Assembly: GCF_035582795.1 (NCBI RefSeq)
Contig: NC_134366.1
Span: 33,465,661 to 33,529,660, forward strand
Direction of reading: 5' to 3'
Origin: Mycteria americana
Taxonomy: Eukaryota; Chordata; Aves; Ciconiiformes; Ciconiidae
DNA: 64,000 nt
Shown: in pieces, positions 38,901 through 53,300 of the stretch
Numbering within the stretch: the stretch's first letter is position 1
Layout: the number at the start of each line of letters is the position of its first letter
Notes under the pieces: model-generated
What the model saw: the letters and a program-made list of their open reading frames with translations, nothing else
Database searches by the model: none
Told to the model about the DNA's origin: nothing
Made by a program: the position numbers and the translations under genes

Positions 38901-41900
38901 TTTCCTAATGAAAGAACCCTAAATCAAGCTGGGAATTATGAAATAAGAGGAGACTGATATTCTGAGATCAAATGGGGAGTAAACAGAGATGCTTTAAGTC
39001 AGCTACATGAAAGGCAAGAATCAGTCAGCGGGTGTCTGTTGTTAAGTTAGCTGCCTTCTCTGTTGCTGACAATTCAGTGCTGTCTACAGACGTGACAAAC
39101 TGTCAGATGCCAAAGCAACAGACCACTTCAGATAATGAAGATATAAAAAGACATCACACTCCCTATGTGGATGAAATTCCTTAATTTTCACTATTAAGGT
39201 TTCCAGATTGCAAGAGGAGAGCAGAAGCACTAGTTTTTCTTGTAGGCTTTTTAATGTTGCGTGTGTGTCTTTACTTGGGCATATCTTTTATGCCCAGAAT
39301 TTGTGCCTAAAAGACTTTTTCTTTAAAGACAAACATAGCATGGAACAGCACATTAGGTCTGGTCTTGTGCTTATTAGGCATTCTGAACTCCCACTTAAAT
39401 AGGTGGGAGTTCTTATAGCTATGATAAAAATACAAAATTGTGAGCCAGAACTGCGCATTTTATGCCTGGAATCAGGCTGTGTCTGTAACAAAAGCAGTAA
39501 TGCCAGTGCTTGGCTAACAGCAGGGAAGCATCAGCGTGGAGAACTTTCTGTGGGTGGTTTGGTACTATTCTAAAGTGACTTGGACATTTTGTGACTTCCC
39601 TGCTGAGGTTTGTAATCGTGATGGTAAAAGAAGAGCTCTTAAAGTAATCAGCAGTAAAAATGTGAAACAACAGCTTTGAACTGAACATTTTGTTCTTTTT
39701 GATGGTTTTTAAGTGGGCTTATTAAAGGTTTTGATTCTTCCTATCATCCAGTCTCCCTTTAAATTAGGCTATGTTTCACAATTGCTTGAAAGTGTAGAAT
39801 AATATCCTTGAACAGCAGAAAATGACATGTATAAGTTTATTTGAGCTGCTTTTCAAAAATATTAGTAAAACAAAAATTATGCTAGTAGCACCAATAGTAC
39901 TTTAAGTAGTGAGAGACATGTAGAAGGCGAGGTTCCTGCTCAAAACATACTGCAGTGGTGTACAGTTCAAGAACACTATAATTGAGATTCATGCTAAGAG
40001 ACTTGCAAGAAGCATGTTTCAAAGGAAAGGGAGGAGGATGAGCCTGTGAACTTCACAGATACATGATTTCAGACCTTCCAAAACATTTGAACAAATACAG
40101 ATTTCTCAAAACTAGAGCTGATAAATGTTTGGATGTTCTTCTCTTAGAATCATCCTCCACTTTGGACTGCATAACTCTGGCTTTGCAGCTGGATTTACTG
40201 CCGGTGTTTGCTTTCGTGACTCAAATCTGAAGTGAATGGGTATAACAGTTCACGGTCTACTCATTACTGACAAAACCCAATGCAGGTTACAGTTCAGAAG
40301 TATGTAAAAACCTGGTCTGTCATGTTAAAGTAATCAGTGTGACCACTTTCTAATCAAAATCCTCATCTGTTGCTTATATGCAAGCAGAGGGAGTAAGAGT
40401 TAAGTAGCCTACACAAAAATCTAAAGCCATTTCCTCTCTGTTAACAGTCTCAGTCTCAGTACTTACAGTAAAGAGCAAAAGGTCTAATTCAGATTTTTTT
40501 CTTGTGCAGATCTCATTTTGGTACAGTATTGCTGATAAAGCTTGCATAAAGAAAACTTGAAATCCCCAGGCCTCTATTTTACACTAGACTTATATTGAAA
40601 TTCTGTTAAAATGTTTTCAGTCTTCCCATTAAATGTGGCCCTGGAGTTCCTTTACCTGCACCATTATATATACCAGTTAATTGCTGCATTTGAAAATACA
40701 GCACATCACTTGTTTCTCATCCATATATTTAGAAATAATAATTCCATTCATCTGCATCCCAAATTTTTCTTACATTTTTTGGTTGTGAGTCACAGTTTGT
40801 TGAAACAAAATTATACCTTGAGATTTTACAGTTTCATAATTTTTCTTTTAAGCTAAAACTGCATGTTGCAATCATTTGGCTGAAGCCCACTAAAAAAAAC
40901 CAAATGATTTGTCTGTGGCTGAATCATTCAGGCCTATGTAAGCTATAATTTAAAGCTGATGCTATTATGTAAGTACTACTGTATGAATGAGGATTTTTTT
41001 GTTTTGTTTTGTTCACTGATACAGAGCAGAGCTATTCATAAAACACTGCATGAGTTTTAATAACTTACTTCATTAGTTATCTGGATTTTTAAAATATCAC
41101 TGCATTCAGAAAGGTTTCCAATTAACGATAAGCTGCTTAGATGTCTTAGAGAAGAGCTCTCACTGTCCATGGTAACAAACAAGCTCAGGGACATGACTGA
41201 TATTCTGTCCCTTTGTATGGGCAGGTTTTGGTAATTAAGAAATACTGTTAAATTGGAAACTGGGTGGGAATTTTCCATCAGAATGAGCTGTTCTGCTTTG
41301 ATTGCATCTGTTGTTCATTTGGAGAAGGAAAAAGGGTGTCATGACAGCAGAAGGTAGTTGAATAAAGCACTGGTGGCTGAAGAAGGAAATGAGAATTCCT
41401 TTTTAACTCCAGAAATGGATATCTGCAGTCTTTTTCTTTTTTCTTTTAGTGATGGTAAAGCTGTAAGCTAGCTTCTGATGGAGTCAGCAGCTTTTTGCAA
41501 TGAATGAAGCTGCCCTTTGCTGTCTAGCCTCCTTCTTCCCATCATCCATATTGTGATTGCTAACATGTTAAGAAAACATTATTGTTAATGGTAATGATAT
41601 TGGCAAAATCTCATTTAGCACAACTTTTTTCCTCATGTAAAGGATAAGAGGTGTAATGTACTTCTTCAATACGCTTTCAAGTCATTCATTTTAACATATG
41701 AAATTAAGATATTTTAAAAAGACTTAATTGCCATTTTTAGACTTTAAGAGGTAAATATGTAGTTCTGATCTTCTAGCACTTAAGATGGTGAGATTTGTAA
41801 TTTTTTTCTCAAGCTAGTTGTTTCCTCTTGTAATTAGTAGTGGGAATGGCAAGGTCTTAAAGCAGCTTTTGTTCCTGTCTGTCCTTTGTCAGCTTTATCA

Positions 41901-44900
41901 GGAATGTCTGAACTTGAAATATATTTCTTATTTTAGCCAATAGAAAATCTGTTGTAATTGTGCTGTGTTCCCTTCCCAAAAGGAAAACAGGAAACTTTCT
42001 CATCCTTTTATTGTTCACATGAGTAATAGTTTTTGTAAGCTAGAAAAGGAACTGCAACGGTGTGGGTCTTAGTCCAAAGTCTGAAGATGTGAATGAGCAG
42101 GCTCCTGTCAGCCTGTTGAAATCAGCAAGTCTCCGATCCTGTAATTTCTGTGGGTCTCAAGCCTTTAACAAGCACTTTTATTTCTACACATATATATGTG
42201 TATTTGGAGAAGACAGGCCTTGTCTCCCTGAGTAAGGCCATATTCCACATGCTTGTGTCCTTACAGAAAGTGAAATAAGTGATCGGTGAAGTGGCACTGC
42301 TATGCTTCAGGACAGATTTTGACGTGATTGCTATTAATTATAGTGGGACTTCTTGAGAAGTAAGAGATTAAACTGTCTGCTAATATTCATCTCTACCTGT
42401 TATCATTGCCTATGGCTCAAATATATCTTTTTTTTTTTTTTTTCTTGTCTGACCCACAGCTTCTGCTGTTTCTTAAAGCCTTTACTGAGACAGAACAGAC
42501 AAAGCTGGCAATGCTTTCTGGCATCCTCTTAGCCAACGGGACTCTTCCTGCTACAATTTTAACAAGCCTCTTCACTGACAATATAGTCAAAGAAGGTAAT
42601 TTTCTATATGATCTTTTTTCTTACATTAGCTTTAATTGGAGATATATTTTATTGCAACATATTTTATATGTTGGAAGCCTGCAACTGTACAACTGAAATC
42701 AGTATTTTAAAGCAGAAGCGTATATAGACAGCAACAGCCAACATACTTTGTGAAATCTAATAAGAGGGCAGTCAAGTATAGGAAAAAAAGCAACAGAAAG
42801 CAAAAATAAACCACAAAGGATTTATGATTTTTGGAAGTTATATGTGTGTTTGCAAAATTGTAGAATATACGTATTATTGTGATACTATAAAAGTGTGAAG
42901 TATAATATCTTTTCCTGCAATATGCCTACTAGCATTTTTGCAAGTGTTGCCAATATCTTGTGCATGTGAGTGTGAGGTGGGACAGAGAGCACATGCAGGC
43001 CAACTGGATATTGCAGAAGAAGAAAAAATATTCAAACTCTCATTTTGCCTTCATACCAGTAGTGATCAGCGTTTGACACACTTCCTCATGGACTCGTATT
43101 TACCATATGATGAGTAACTGCTCTTTCAATCTTAGGGTATAATGCCTTTTTGAGATGGCTTTTTTTTCTTTTTTTTTGAGGGTTTTTATTTAGTTATTTA
43201 TTTATAGCCATCTACCTTGGAGTCCTGATTTTCCAAATGCTTGCTCAACAATGTCTTTCTCTTCCAGTTACTGACTACCTGGAATAATTGCAAATGCACT
43301 GTCAGCGTTGAACAGTTTTCATTAAATCTTTTTGGTTTTGTTAAAGAGCTATGTATTAGTTAAAATGTATTCTAACTTTAATTTAAAAAAAAAAAAAACT
43401 GTTCTAACTTCATGTTCTCATTTGCAGCACGCTAACCATTACATTTGTTTTCTAAATGCTGCAGAAAGAAAAGCCGCAGCTGCAGCTTTGCTCTGTCATC
43501 ACCCACAGCTTTTGGAATCAGAATTAAACTAGGAGAAAATTCAAACAAAAGCACTAATCCATGTCTTAGGGTGATGGCCTGTAATGTTTTTAAATCAAAG
43601 TCTGTTCCTAGTTATGGGAACACAAGAGGCATCTGAAAACTCAAATTGTTAAAGCTCAAGTAATTTGTTATATTTTAAATTTAACATTTTAAGAATACAA
43701 TTGTTATGTACAAATTCTAGTACAAATTCCATTTGCATCATGAACTTCTGTTTCTAGGAGCCCCAAACTTTTGTTTAGGTTACATATACTTTTGGTTCTT
43801 GGTTTATATATACTAAAAATGTATCCGTGTCAGCATTTGAGGAAAAGATTGTTCAATCAGTGTTCTGGAATAGATCTTTTACAGAAGAATAATTAAAGAT
43901 GTGAAGATAAATGAAAAACAGGAAAAAGATCAAGGCTTAAAACATAGATCATATAAACTTGATACTTTCTTTGATTTACAAAAAACAATGCTGCAGGCAA
44001 GTGAGGTTAAAATACATGAGGAAAGACTTATCTGAGGGAGTCGTTGATCAGCATGGCAATTGTAACATTGGCAAAAAAATGGCTGAAAGGGAGAGAGGAT
44101 AGATTGTGCTAATAGGAGATCTGTCAAGTTTGAGGACAAATATCTAATTCATTTTACGATTACCCTTTTTCAGTGTCATCATTACTTCCACTGTGATGTA
44201 TAGATGGGAAAAAATGTCTTTTTGGGGATGGCTGACGTATTTCTAGCAGAGACAGAGAAAGGTCTAGGCAGTGGTGAAACCTCATCAGTGTTAAGTGTAC
44301 CCTTATTGTCACCCATGCTGAAAAAACAGTGCAAATGCAAAGAGTGGCTAACGGCGTTAATCAATTAAATGAATGGCTAAAGTTGCTTTCTGCAAATAGG
44401 GAAAAAAAACAGAAAAAGAGAAGAGCTATTTAAAGGAAAAGACAGTGGCAGCACATGAATGGAGTGTAGGAACTGGCCAATGATAAATTTGGACTGTAAA
44501 TTAGAAGTAAGTTTGAAAATATGTGTGGGTAGTGAAGCCCTAGAACAACTTCCCTCTAATATTTGTACTGGCATAAAACTTGTTTTGTGTTAAGCTAAAA
44601 CTTGAAAAAGGGTTTAGGACGTGGGTATTAGGGACAGTGCTTGGCGACAGAGACCACAGAGTTCCATTCGATGTTGGTATTGAACTCAATAAGCACATCA
44701 GATACGCTGAACTGTGTTTGCAGGTTCAGAAATTACAGGTGGACGTTACACCTAGGTCCCCTGTTGGTTGACCAGGCTTTTGTCAGTTTTGACCAGTCAG
44801 CCCACAGACCTTATGGTTGCTGCATCATGCTGGTTGTACTTGGAACCTGCTGTACAACAGGTAAAACAAGCCCAAAGTAGTATTTGTAGGCCTCTCTTGG

Positions 44901-47305
44901 TGTGGCATTGTGCATCCATGGTTCCATCCAGGATCCTTCTCTAAGGATCATGCCTTACGACTAAGCTCTTGAAATAAGGTTGCCAAAACTGTTGTAACAG
45001 TCAAGATCTGTAATGAATGTTAATGACGCTTACACTGCTCTGGGAATAATCTCTTCTGTTCTTGTTTGATGACTCATTTAGTCAATGTATCCTAGAAATA
45101 AAAAGAATGGGTATCTATCTAGAAAGTGGCTAAGAATGACGAAGCTACTTCCTACCAGCTAGCTCTTAGAGCTTCAGGACTGTTTGGAGGTGAAACAGAA
45201 AATTATAACAATCAGCTGTAGCATAGTATACCATTATCATTATCACCACCCTCAACAGCACTGTAAATGTTGATATGAGTGTAGCATGGAGAAGCATAAC
45301 TGGCCTACAGGGGACCTTCCTCAGGGGTGAGCTCGGTCTCCATCTCTGAGACCTTTCAGCTTCCTTCAGCTCCCTGCACTTGCCGCTTGCGACCAACAAG
45401 CCGGAGCAGAGCTGTGATGGTGCTGCTCTAGGAAATACGAGGTGTGGGGCTAATGGTTTCTTAGCTCCCCTGGGAAAGCTACAGCTAGCAGAGGTAGAGT
45501 TTGTTTGATTTAATGCACAAAATACTAAGTTTTGCCTTGAGGGAAGGAATTTTTCCACTTAAAATAGTATTTGTGTCTGGTCCTACCAGCTGCTAAATGC
45601 CTCCTGGGAGGACGGGGTACAATTGGTTACCTTGAAGTTGCAAAGTTATTTAATCCCACGCCAGGACTTGCTAAAAAGCCCTTTGAAGATATGTTTTTTT
45701 CAGTTCTTATTCCTCACTATCTTTTATTATTTTGTGCCTTCATTTCCTAACTGATTTAACGCATAATTTTTCTTTTTGCATTGGTCTTGGTTTGTAAATT
45801 GGGGAGTTAGTAAAAATAATTGCAAAGAAAATCTTTGAACAATTGAATGGAGATGGGTGATACAGAATGAAAAGATTTTCAAAGAATCTAGCATGCTTCA
45901 GAAAATTAATGCTGCATTAAAGGAAAAAATGAGCATTTCAGCTCCATGTGTTTGGTCCCATTGTCATAAATGTATTTTCTTTCCATTGTAACCATTTTGT
46001 AACCTTGTAATTCTTATAGCCATCTCTAATTCCTGTTGAAAATTGCTGAAGCATGTTTTGTGTCTTTTCCCAAACAGGGATTGCAGCCTCTTTCGCTGTA
46101 AAGCTTTTTAAAGCATGGATGGCAGAGAAAGATGCCAATTCTGTTACCTCTGCTTTAAGAAAAGCCAACCTCGATAAGAGATTGCTGGTAAGTACAATAT
46201 ATTTTCAATAATCCTTATCTCTCCTTGGGAAAGAGAATGAAATAAAATGCAGATGGTAGTTTGCTGTAAGCATGTTAACTCCCCCTCAGACTCTCTTAGC
46301 ATTTTTTAAATATTTTGAATCACAGCAATATTGTTATGGCTGTAGCATTGATACAGGCTCAGGAATATTAAATATCACATGTTTTTACATTCTGTCTCTA
46401 TTTTTCCTGTAGTTAAATGCTGTCTGAAAGAGTGTATATGTGGGGCTTGGGAATTAATTTTTTTTTTTCCTAACCACTGCTAACAAAACACACACCACCA
46501 GCAACCATGTGACTTCTATTGTATTGAAATATGTTTTACTTTTGTAAATAATAAAGGGTTATGATTAGAATGCAAGTTTCCAAAGCGACAGTGTTTAAAT
46601 AGTATAGCGAAAGCACAGTAAGCTAATTTTCTGCAGCAATAGCCATCTGGGTAGCATAAATGTTCCTGCAGTGATGACAGCAGACCTAGTAGGAGCAATG
46701 CAGGAAGGCTTTCAGCCTTTGGACTCAAAACCTGTGTTCTGGGTTTGTAGCAATGGCCTGAGGTATTTAGAGTATATATGAATATGCAGCAATATCATGT
46801 GCCTTTCTCTCCCAGTGTCTTTCTGAAGATCAATAGTTTTTTGGTTGGTTTTTTTTTAATCCTCAAAAAGATCACTGCTGCGATAATCCAATCAAATGCG
46901 CTACATCCTGTGTAGCACTGCCTGGAGAATTCCAGCAGTATTTCCTGTTTCTACCTCAATAATTTATGATTAGGCAAGAATCTTTGAAAAGTGAAGCAAC
47001 CTCCCACACCCCTTCATCTCTTCCATTTGTATTTGATTTTAAGAGTCCAAGTCATAAATAATTTGCCATAAAGCTGGGAAATGGGCTAACTGCACTTTTT
47101 ATTAGAGAGGGGGGAAAAAAGCAAACTGCATCTTACTTCTATTTCAAACTTGACTGACTTAAGCTTTCAGCTGTTGGCTCTCATTATGCTGCTGTATTAA
47201 AGAACTATAAAGTATCAGGTTATGTTGCCTAGCATAGATGCTTTCATGATAGTTTCTTCTTAATCTCATTTTCAGTAAGTAAACAGATTGAGGATCTCTA
47301 GTTTC

Positions 47306-47341
<36 letters not shown>

Positions 47342-50300
47342 GCTATCCATCCCACAAATCATTCTTAGGCACCAAGGACTGGATGGTAAGCAAATGCCGT
47401 TGAATCCTTGCCAAGACCGGGCATTTGCTGTAGCAGTTTTTAAGAATAATTTTAACTTTTCTAAGTAGCTGGACTTTCATAAATCATAGATTGACAGTGT
47501 CTTTGAATTAGAAATGCCTGCAGGAGTTAATGTTAACAGTACAAAGTGGATTTTGTGATTTTTGTTAAATGATACATCAGTGGTAATAATTGCTCGGCAG
47601 AGTAGCGACATCAGGCCAGGGTGCCTGGGCCATATATGTATTGCTAAGTGTGTTTTTCTTAAGAGGTGAATGTGTGGATGCACTGGGAGGGCATGGTAAA
47701 TGTGCTTTGCATATGATGGCTTTACCATCTATTCCTTTGTACTTTCCCTAAAGACTCTTGGAATCTGGAAGAGGTATATTTTCTCTCAGGACTGCTTTGA
47801 GTGACATCTTAAGCTCACAGCTGTTCATAAGTACATGCACTTCATGTGGAGAGGGTGTTAGGATTTTGTGTAACTGACCATCATTTTTCTCTCCACTATG
47901 ACAAAACACAACATTATGAATGAAGTGTTGTCTTTTCCAGTGTTAATACAGGCATTGACTTTTTTTAAGTGCAGTACCAGGTGATTCCCACTGTTCATTC
48001 TTAAAAAATGTTCCTTCCATTCTGTGAAGAGTCATAGTTGGTTATTTATTTAACGGAGAGCATTCCTGGCTTTTTAGGAACTATTTCCAGCCAACAGGCA
48101 AAATGTGGACCATTTTGCCAAGTATTTTACTGAAGCAGGCCTAAAAGAACTCTCAGATTTCCTTAGAGTTCAGCAGTCACTGGGAACTCGCAAAGAACTT
48201 CAAAAAGAGCTACAAGAACGTCTCTCTCAGGAATGCCCAATTAAAGAGGTAAGAGTGGTTTTTTACAACTTCTGTTTATATAATAATAGTCAAAGACTTA
48301 AATCAACAGTAGGTACAGAGGAACAGATATAAGCACCTCATAGATTTCCTCTGCTTTTCTTTAAATTATTTCAATTTATTCATCAGTTCACTCTGCTTAA
48401 GACTAAAGCAACAAAACATCCTCTGGATTTGCAAATACAGCTGACTATGGGGTGGGTTTTTTGTTGGTTTGCTTTGGTTTTGTTCAGTTATACTTGATGA
48501 GAATGTATTTCATTTAACTGCATTAACTGTTAGGTTGGAGGGGAGGGACAAAACTTGTAGTCAAGTAATAGTAATGTTGCTAAATGAAAACATGCTAAAT
48601 GCTTTATTTTTATTATTCTTGTTCTAATTTTGTTTCTTATTACTTCTATACCATGGTGTTATTTGTAAATGACTGCAAGTATTTGGTAAGTCAGCATCAT
48701 TTCTGGTTGATTGGAAATGTTGCTTAAGACAGCAGTTTATTTCCTGCTCTAGGTAGTGCTTTATGTAAAAGAGGAAATGAAAAGAAATGAGCTGCCAGAG
48801 CCAGCAGTGATTGGTCTCCTGTGGACCTGTGTCATGAATGCTGTGGAATGGAACAAGAAAGAAGAGCTGGTTGCAGAGCAAGCCCTCAAACATCTAAAGG
48901 TGTGTGCATGGGTGAAGAGGGGAAGAGCTGCCGTGAATTAACAGAATACATTCTACAGCTGTCAAGTTTTTACCTGTTTAAATCCAGGAGATTTAGAGTT
49001 TTGAGAGCTGACACTGAGCACGCCAAGCATTGTGTATAGTCCCTTCTCCCTTAGTCAAATGAATGTAAAATTGAGTTAGTTCAGATTATTGAATACCCTG
49101 AGGCATACAGTGCAGAGAACCAGGGCAAACGGAGGTGGTCACAGCCTGAGCGCATCTCAGTGCACCAGATCCTGAGAGGCTCCTTGCCCTGGGGACAATG
49201 TTAAGCAAATGCTGAGACTCAGCTCTGCTCCAACCTGACTAGTACGCCTGCAGGAACTGCCTTTGCAATGTTTTTGCCAGAAACAAAGAAGTTTTGGGAG
49301 CATGGTGAGGCAGCACCTGTGCTGGCTTTGCACAGAGCTGGTTAGATCCAGGCAGGACTGCTGAGCTCAGAATCTGTGAAATGGTTGTTGCCGATGTTGA
49401 CTGTGGGAGCTGGATACCCAGCGACTTGTCAACTAACAAGCCAGGAGCTGGCTTGAGAGCATGTGCTCTGTATAGTGTGGTTACTCTCTGATCCAGGTAC
49501 TGTCCTTGTGGATGAGAGAACTGAAGGCATAGAAAGACGGGCTGTAGTTTGCTAAGTGATGACAGATTGCAGTATCACAGTTGCATGTTGGTACAAAAAC
49601 TCTTAATGACCTTGAAGTGCAAAAAAAACCCCCAAACCTAAAAACAATGCAGAGGCATCAGAGTTATTGCTAGGGTTGGTATTCTTCATCTAAGTCTGAA
49701 GGAATTGTGCTGTGCAAGACATTAAACTGAGAACAGAGACAGAGAGGCTTTTCAGCAGAATTAGTCCTTTTAAGCTGGTAAACCATGAGCAAGAGAATAC
49801 TTCCTCATAGCCAGAGCTGCAAAGATTTGCCCTAGGACAGAAGCAATCTGTACTTTATTCTTTATGGTAAAATGGATCTTAAGCTTGATCTGAATTCCTT
49901 TCTTCTTCATATTGGATGCCTCTCCATACTTGGTGTTCCCACGTTGGTTTAGCTCCTACTACTGCTGTCCTTTCATCTGAATTTGGTTTCCCAATCAGTC
50001 ATACTAGAAATGTAGTCACTTGGGATCTTGTGTAGTCTTTGATGGTAAAATTGAATGCCTTGAAGTCGTCTTGAGTGACCCAAATAGCAGTAGAAAGACG
50101 AGAGAGTTTCCAGAAGGAGGAGAGACATTGTTTTTCTTGTTCTTTTGATGTAAAAATTGATCATATCTCTTTGAGTTGTAACAGGGTATCCATTGAGATT
50201 TATTGCCTAGTACTGCAGGGCAAATTAACAAACACTTCTTGGAATATTTGAACATTGGGAAAAGAGAAACACATCTGGCTTTGTACAAATACTGTTGACT

Positions 50301-53300
50301 GGATGCTTAGGACTATGCATCTCACTGACCTAAGCCATCAGCTATGTATGTAACACCACTAAATTAGGTAAAGCATCTTGCCTATATAAGATAGGCATCT
50401 TCCTAGCTACATCCACTGTGTAAAAACAGAGAACAAATTTGTATGGAGTATTTACTATTTGCACATATAGGTAAGATGTTAGCAGAAGCAATAGAAATAG
50501 AAATTTAGACTTTGCTACCTGCTGCTTTACATTTCAGTGTTAAGAAATGAACAGCATTTGTTTCACATCCTTCCTCTATGAATAGGTAGAGACAGATCTT
50601 GGATTCCTCTCTTTGGGCTCTCAGCTGACCCAATGTGTGAGCCAACTCCAGAAATCAGATGAACGCTGTCAGTGTGACACAGAGACTGGTCCTTGTGCTC
50701 TCCTGTGTGTCAACGTGCCCTGAAACAATCATGGAGTTGTTTCACCCTGGTGGCATGAGTCAGGATGTGTATAAATACATACTTGACATGGGACATGCCA
50801 GGTGGTGTGATTTATTCTTGTATGGCTGTACCTGCCAGATAACTTTCACAAAGCACAGTTCCCAAAGCTTTGACATCTGGGTACCAATCTCTTGAATGTA
50901 TTAGATTTCTTTTAGTAAGCTGTATACGAGGGACTCCTGAAAAGACGTGTCAAGGCACAGAACATTGACCTAGTTTACAGTTCTTAACAAGCTTTACTGG
51001 ATGGGCGGCTTCCTAATGGAGGTGGCGGGCAGCCACAAACCAGTAAATGCCACATGTGCCATCTGCATGGCAGGACTGCCAGGAGCTGAACTCGGGAGGA
51101 GACGGGACAAGCTGTTAAACCCTGAATCTTACAGGATAAGCTCTTCATCGTCCCAGTAACCTCACTATGAAACTGGGGCTTGGCCCCTAGGGCACCTCCA
51201 GTGCAGAGAAGAGACATTCCCAGTGGGTGGGGAGAATCCTCCAGGCGATTTACACTGCAGGCAAGGCTGTGGTGTGAGCTTCATGACACTGCAGCTGCTG
51301 ATCTGCTGCTACCTAACCTGAGGCAAATGGAAAATAATGCCACTGAGCTCAGCCAGCAATGAGAGGAAGCTAATTTTATGGTTCTTTAGTCAGTTAGACA
51401 CTTGTGAAACTTATAATTGTAAGTCTGTACTAGTTGGGGAGTGAGAGAGGAATGTAAAGGGAGTCAGTCAGATGTGGCAAAATGAATGTATCTTCTCAAC
51501 TGAAAAGACAGGATTTTTAAAATAAATTACTTAACGCATATGGACAGCAGCACTTCACAAACCTGTGGATGGGAGTGGGTTCTGCTGATGCTTTTAAATA
51601 AATGAACTGCAATGTATATTGCCCTGCCTCCCTGCAACTTGCCTAGATACGAGCTGGACGCTTCAAGGGCCAAAAGGGGAAAAAGAGCCAGTCTTGTTAC
51701 CCGAAGCCCGCACAAGTTTTGCACTGCTTTCACCAAAACAGTAACGTTGTTTCTAAAGATGTGGCTATACCTGCCAGAAGTAGAAAAACTCAACCTCTGG
51801 TTTTAGCTACATCCAGTAATTTCTCGTCGTTACTTTGTAAGGAAGTTTCTTCCAAAAGTGATAATACTGTCTGCTTGCCTAGCTGTTCTTGTTAGAGTTG
51901 CTGTGTGATTTCTTGCTCACTCTCTCTTTAAATTAATAGCAGATACTTATTTTGCAAAAGGCATTCTGGACCAACTTTCCATATTTTAGTCAATTTTCAT
52001 GTGTTTTAATGTTTTGGTTTTTTTTTTTTCCATGGATCATGTTGAGTAAAATGCTCATGATTTAGTCCCTTGTAAAGAAGTCCTGAAGCATATGTACTTT
52101 TGAACGTGTCCATCAGTGCTGCTGGTGATGGGTGGTTTGTTACCTGACCACATCCATCAGCAGCCCTGGTCACACATACCAGAACTCTGCAATATCAGGC
52201 CATTGCAAATCCAGCTGAAAAATGCCAAACTGACAGTGTTACTGAAAATGATGAAGAAAGGCTGAACTGAGCAGTGCGAGAACAATTTCAATAGTAACCT
52301 TAATGTATATTTGGCTGGGTGCTCTGACGATTAAGGGTAATTTGTCTTCCTTCAGCTCTGAAAAATGCTATTAATATTACCTTAAATTTAAGATTGCAGG
52401 ACTCACTACAAGCTAAGAGGAAAGGAAATTGGAGAGATATGGATATAAACACTGTAGTTTTTAAGGAAAGAGTGAACAGGATAGGGTCCTTTGACATAAT
52501 CTTTTTATTTTAAGATCTGAAATTAGAGAAAAAAAAATTCATAACAAAAGTTTTTGCTTTATCTTTTATTAATAAACTCCAGGAAAAGACAATGAAATGT
52601 ACTGCTACTGTTTGTCAGAATAAAGTTAGCAGTTAATGCTGTGCTTTGAAAACATTGCTGTTTACCAAAGCAAAGGTTGTCATGATACTCTGATGGTGAT
52701 AATGAGAAAAAATAATGACACTTGATCACATTTAACCTGGAATAATTTAATGTAATTCAATTTCCTGGGGCTTCTGAAACCCCTGTGAAACTACAGACTT
52801 GTATTTCCATGTGCTTCATCTTTGGATGTCTTATGGTATGAACATCAATAAAGCATTACTCCTGAATCAGCAGCATGCTACCTTGTGAAATGTATGAACA
52901 GCAGTACTCCAAGATGTGGACTTTATAAATTGATTTTACAAAATTCAGTATCTATAAGTGGTATTGAATTTTAGCTCACAGCATGCAGCATATCTTACAA
53001 AAGCTCATGGATATTTATGTACATGCATTGTATGTGTCTAAGTGAATGCAAATGGCAAGTAAATCTAAGGTTTCAGTGAAACAGATTTTCAGGGATGAAA
53101 TTAATGATACCTACATTAAAAAATTTTATTTGTTTATTTTCAGTATACTGACATGCATTTTGTTTTTTACCCTCTCTTCCCTTTCAGCAATATGCCCCCC
53201 TGCTTGCTGTGTTCAGCACTCAAGGCCAGTCAGAGTTGATTCTTCTCCAGAAGGTGCAGGAGTACTGTTATGACAACATCCACTTCATGAAAGCCTTTCA

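Noticed and set aside
45166..45558. 130-codon minus-strand open frame in intron 6
   Set aside because: No homology signal or exon boundaries; a chance frame in a locally GC-richer patch.
47100..47339. Possible processed retrocopy upstream of the A29 run
   Set aside because: The preceding 200 bases have no open frame or recognisable cDNA, and no target duplication was seen.
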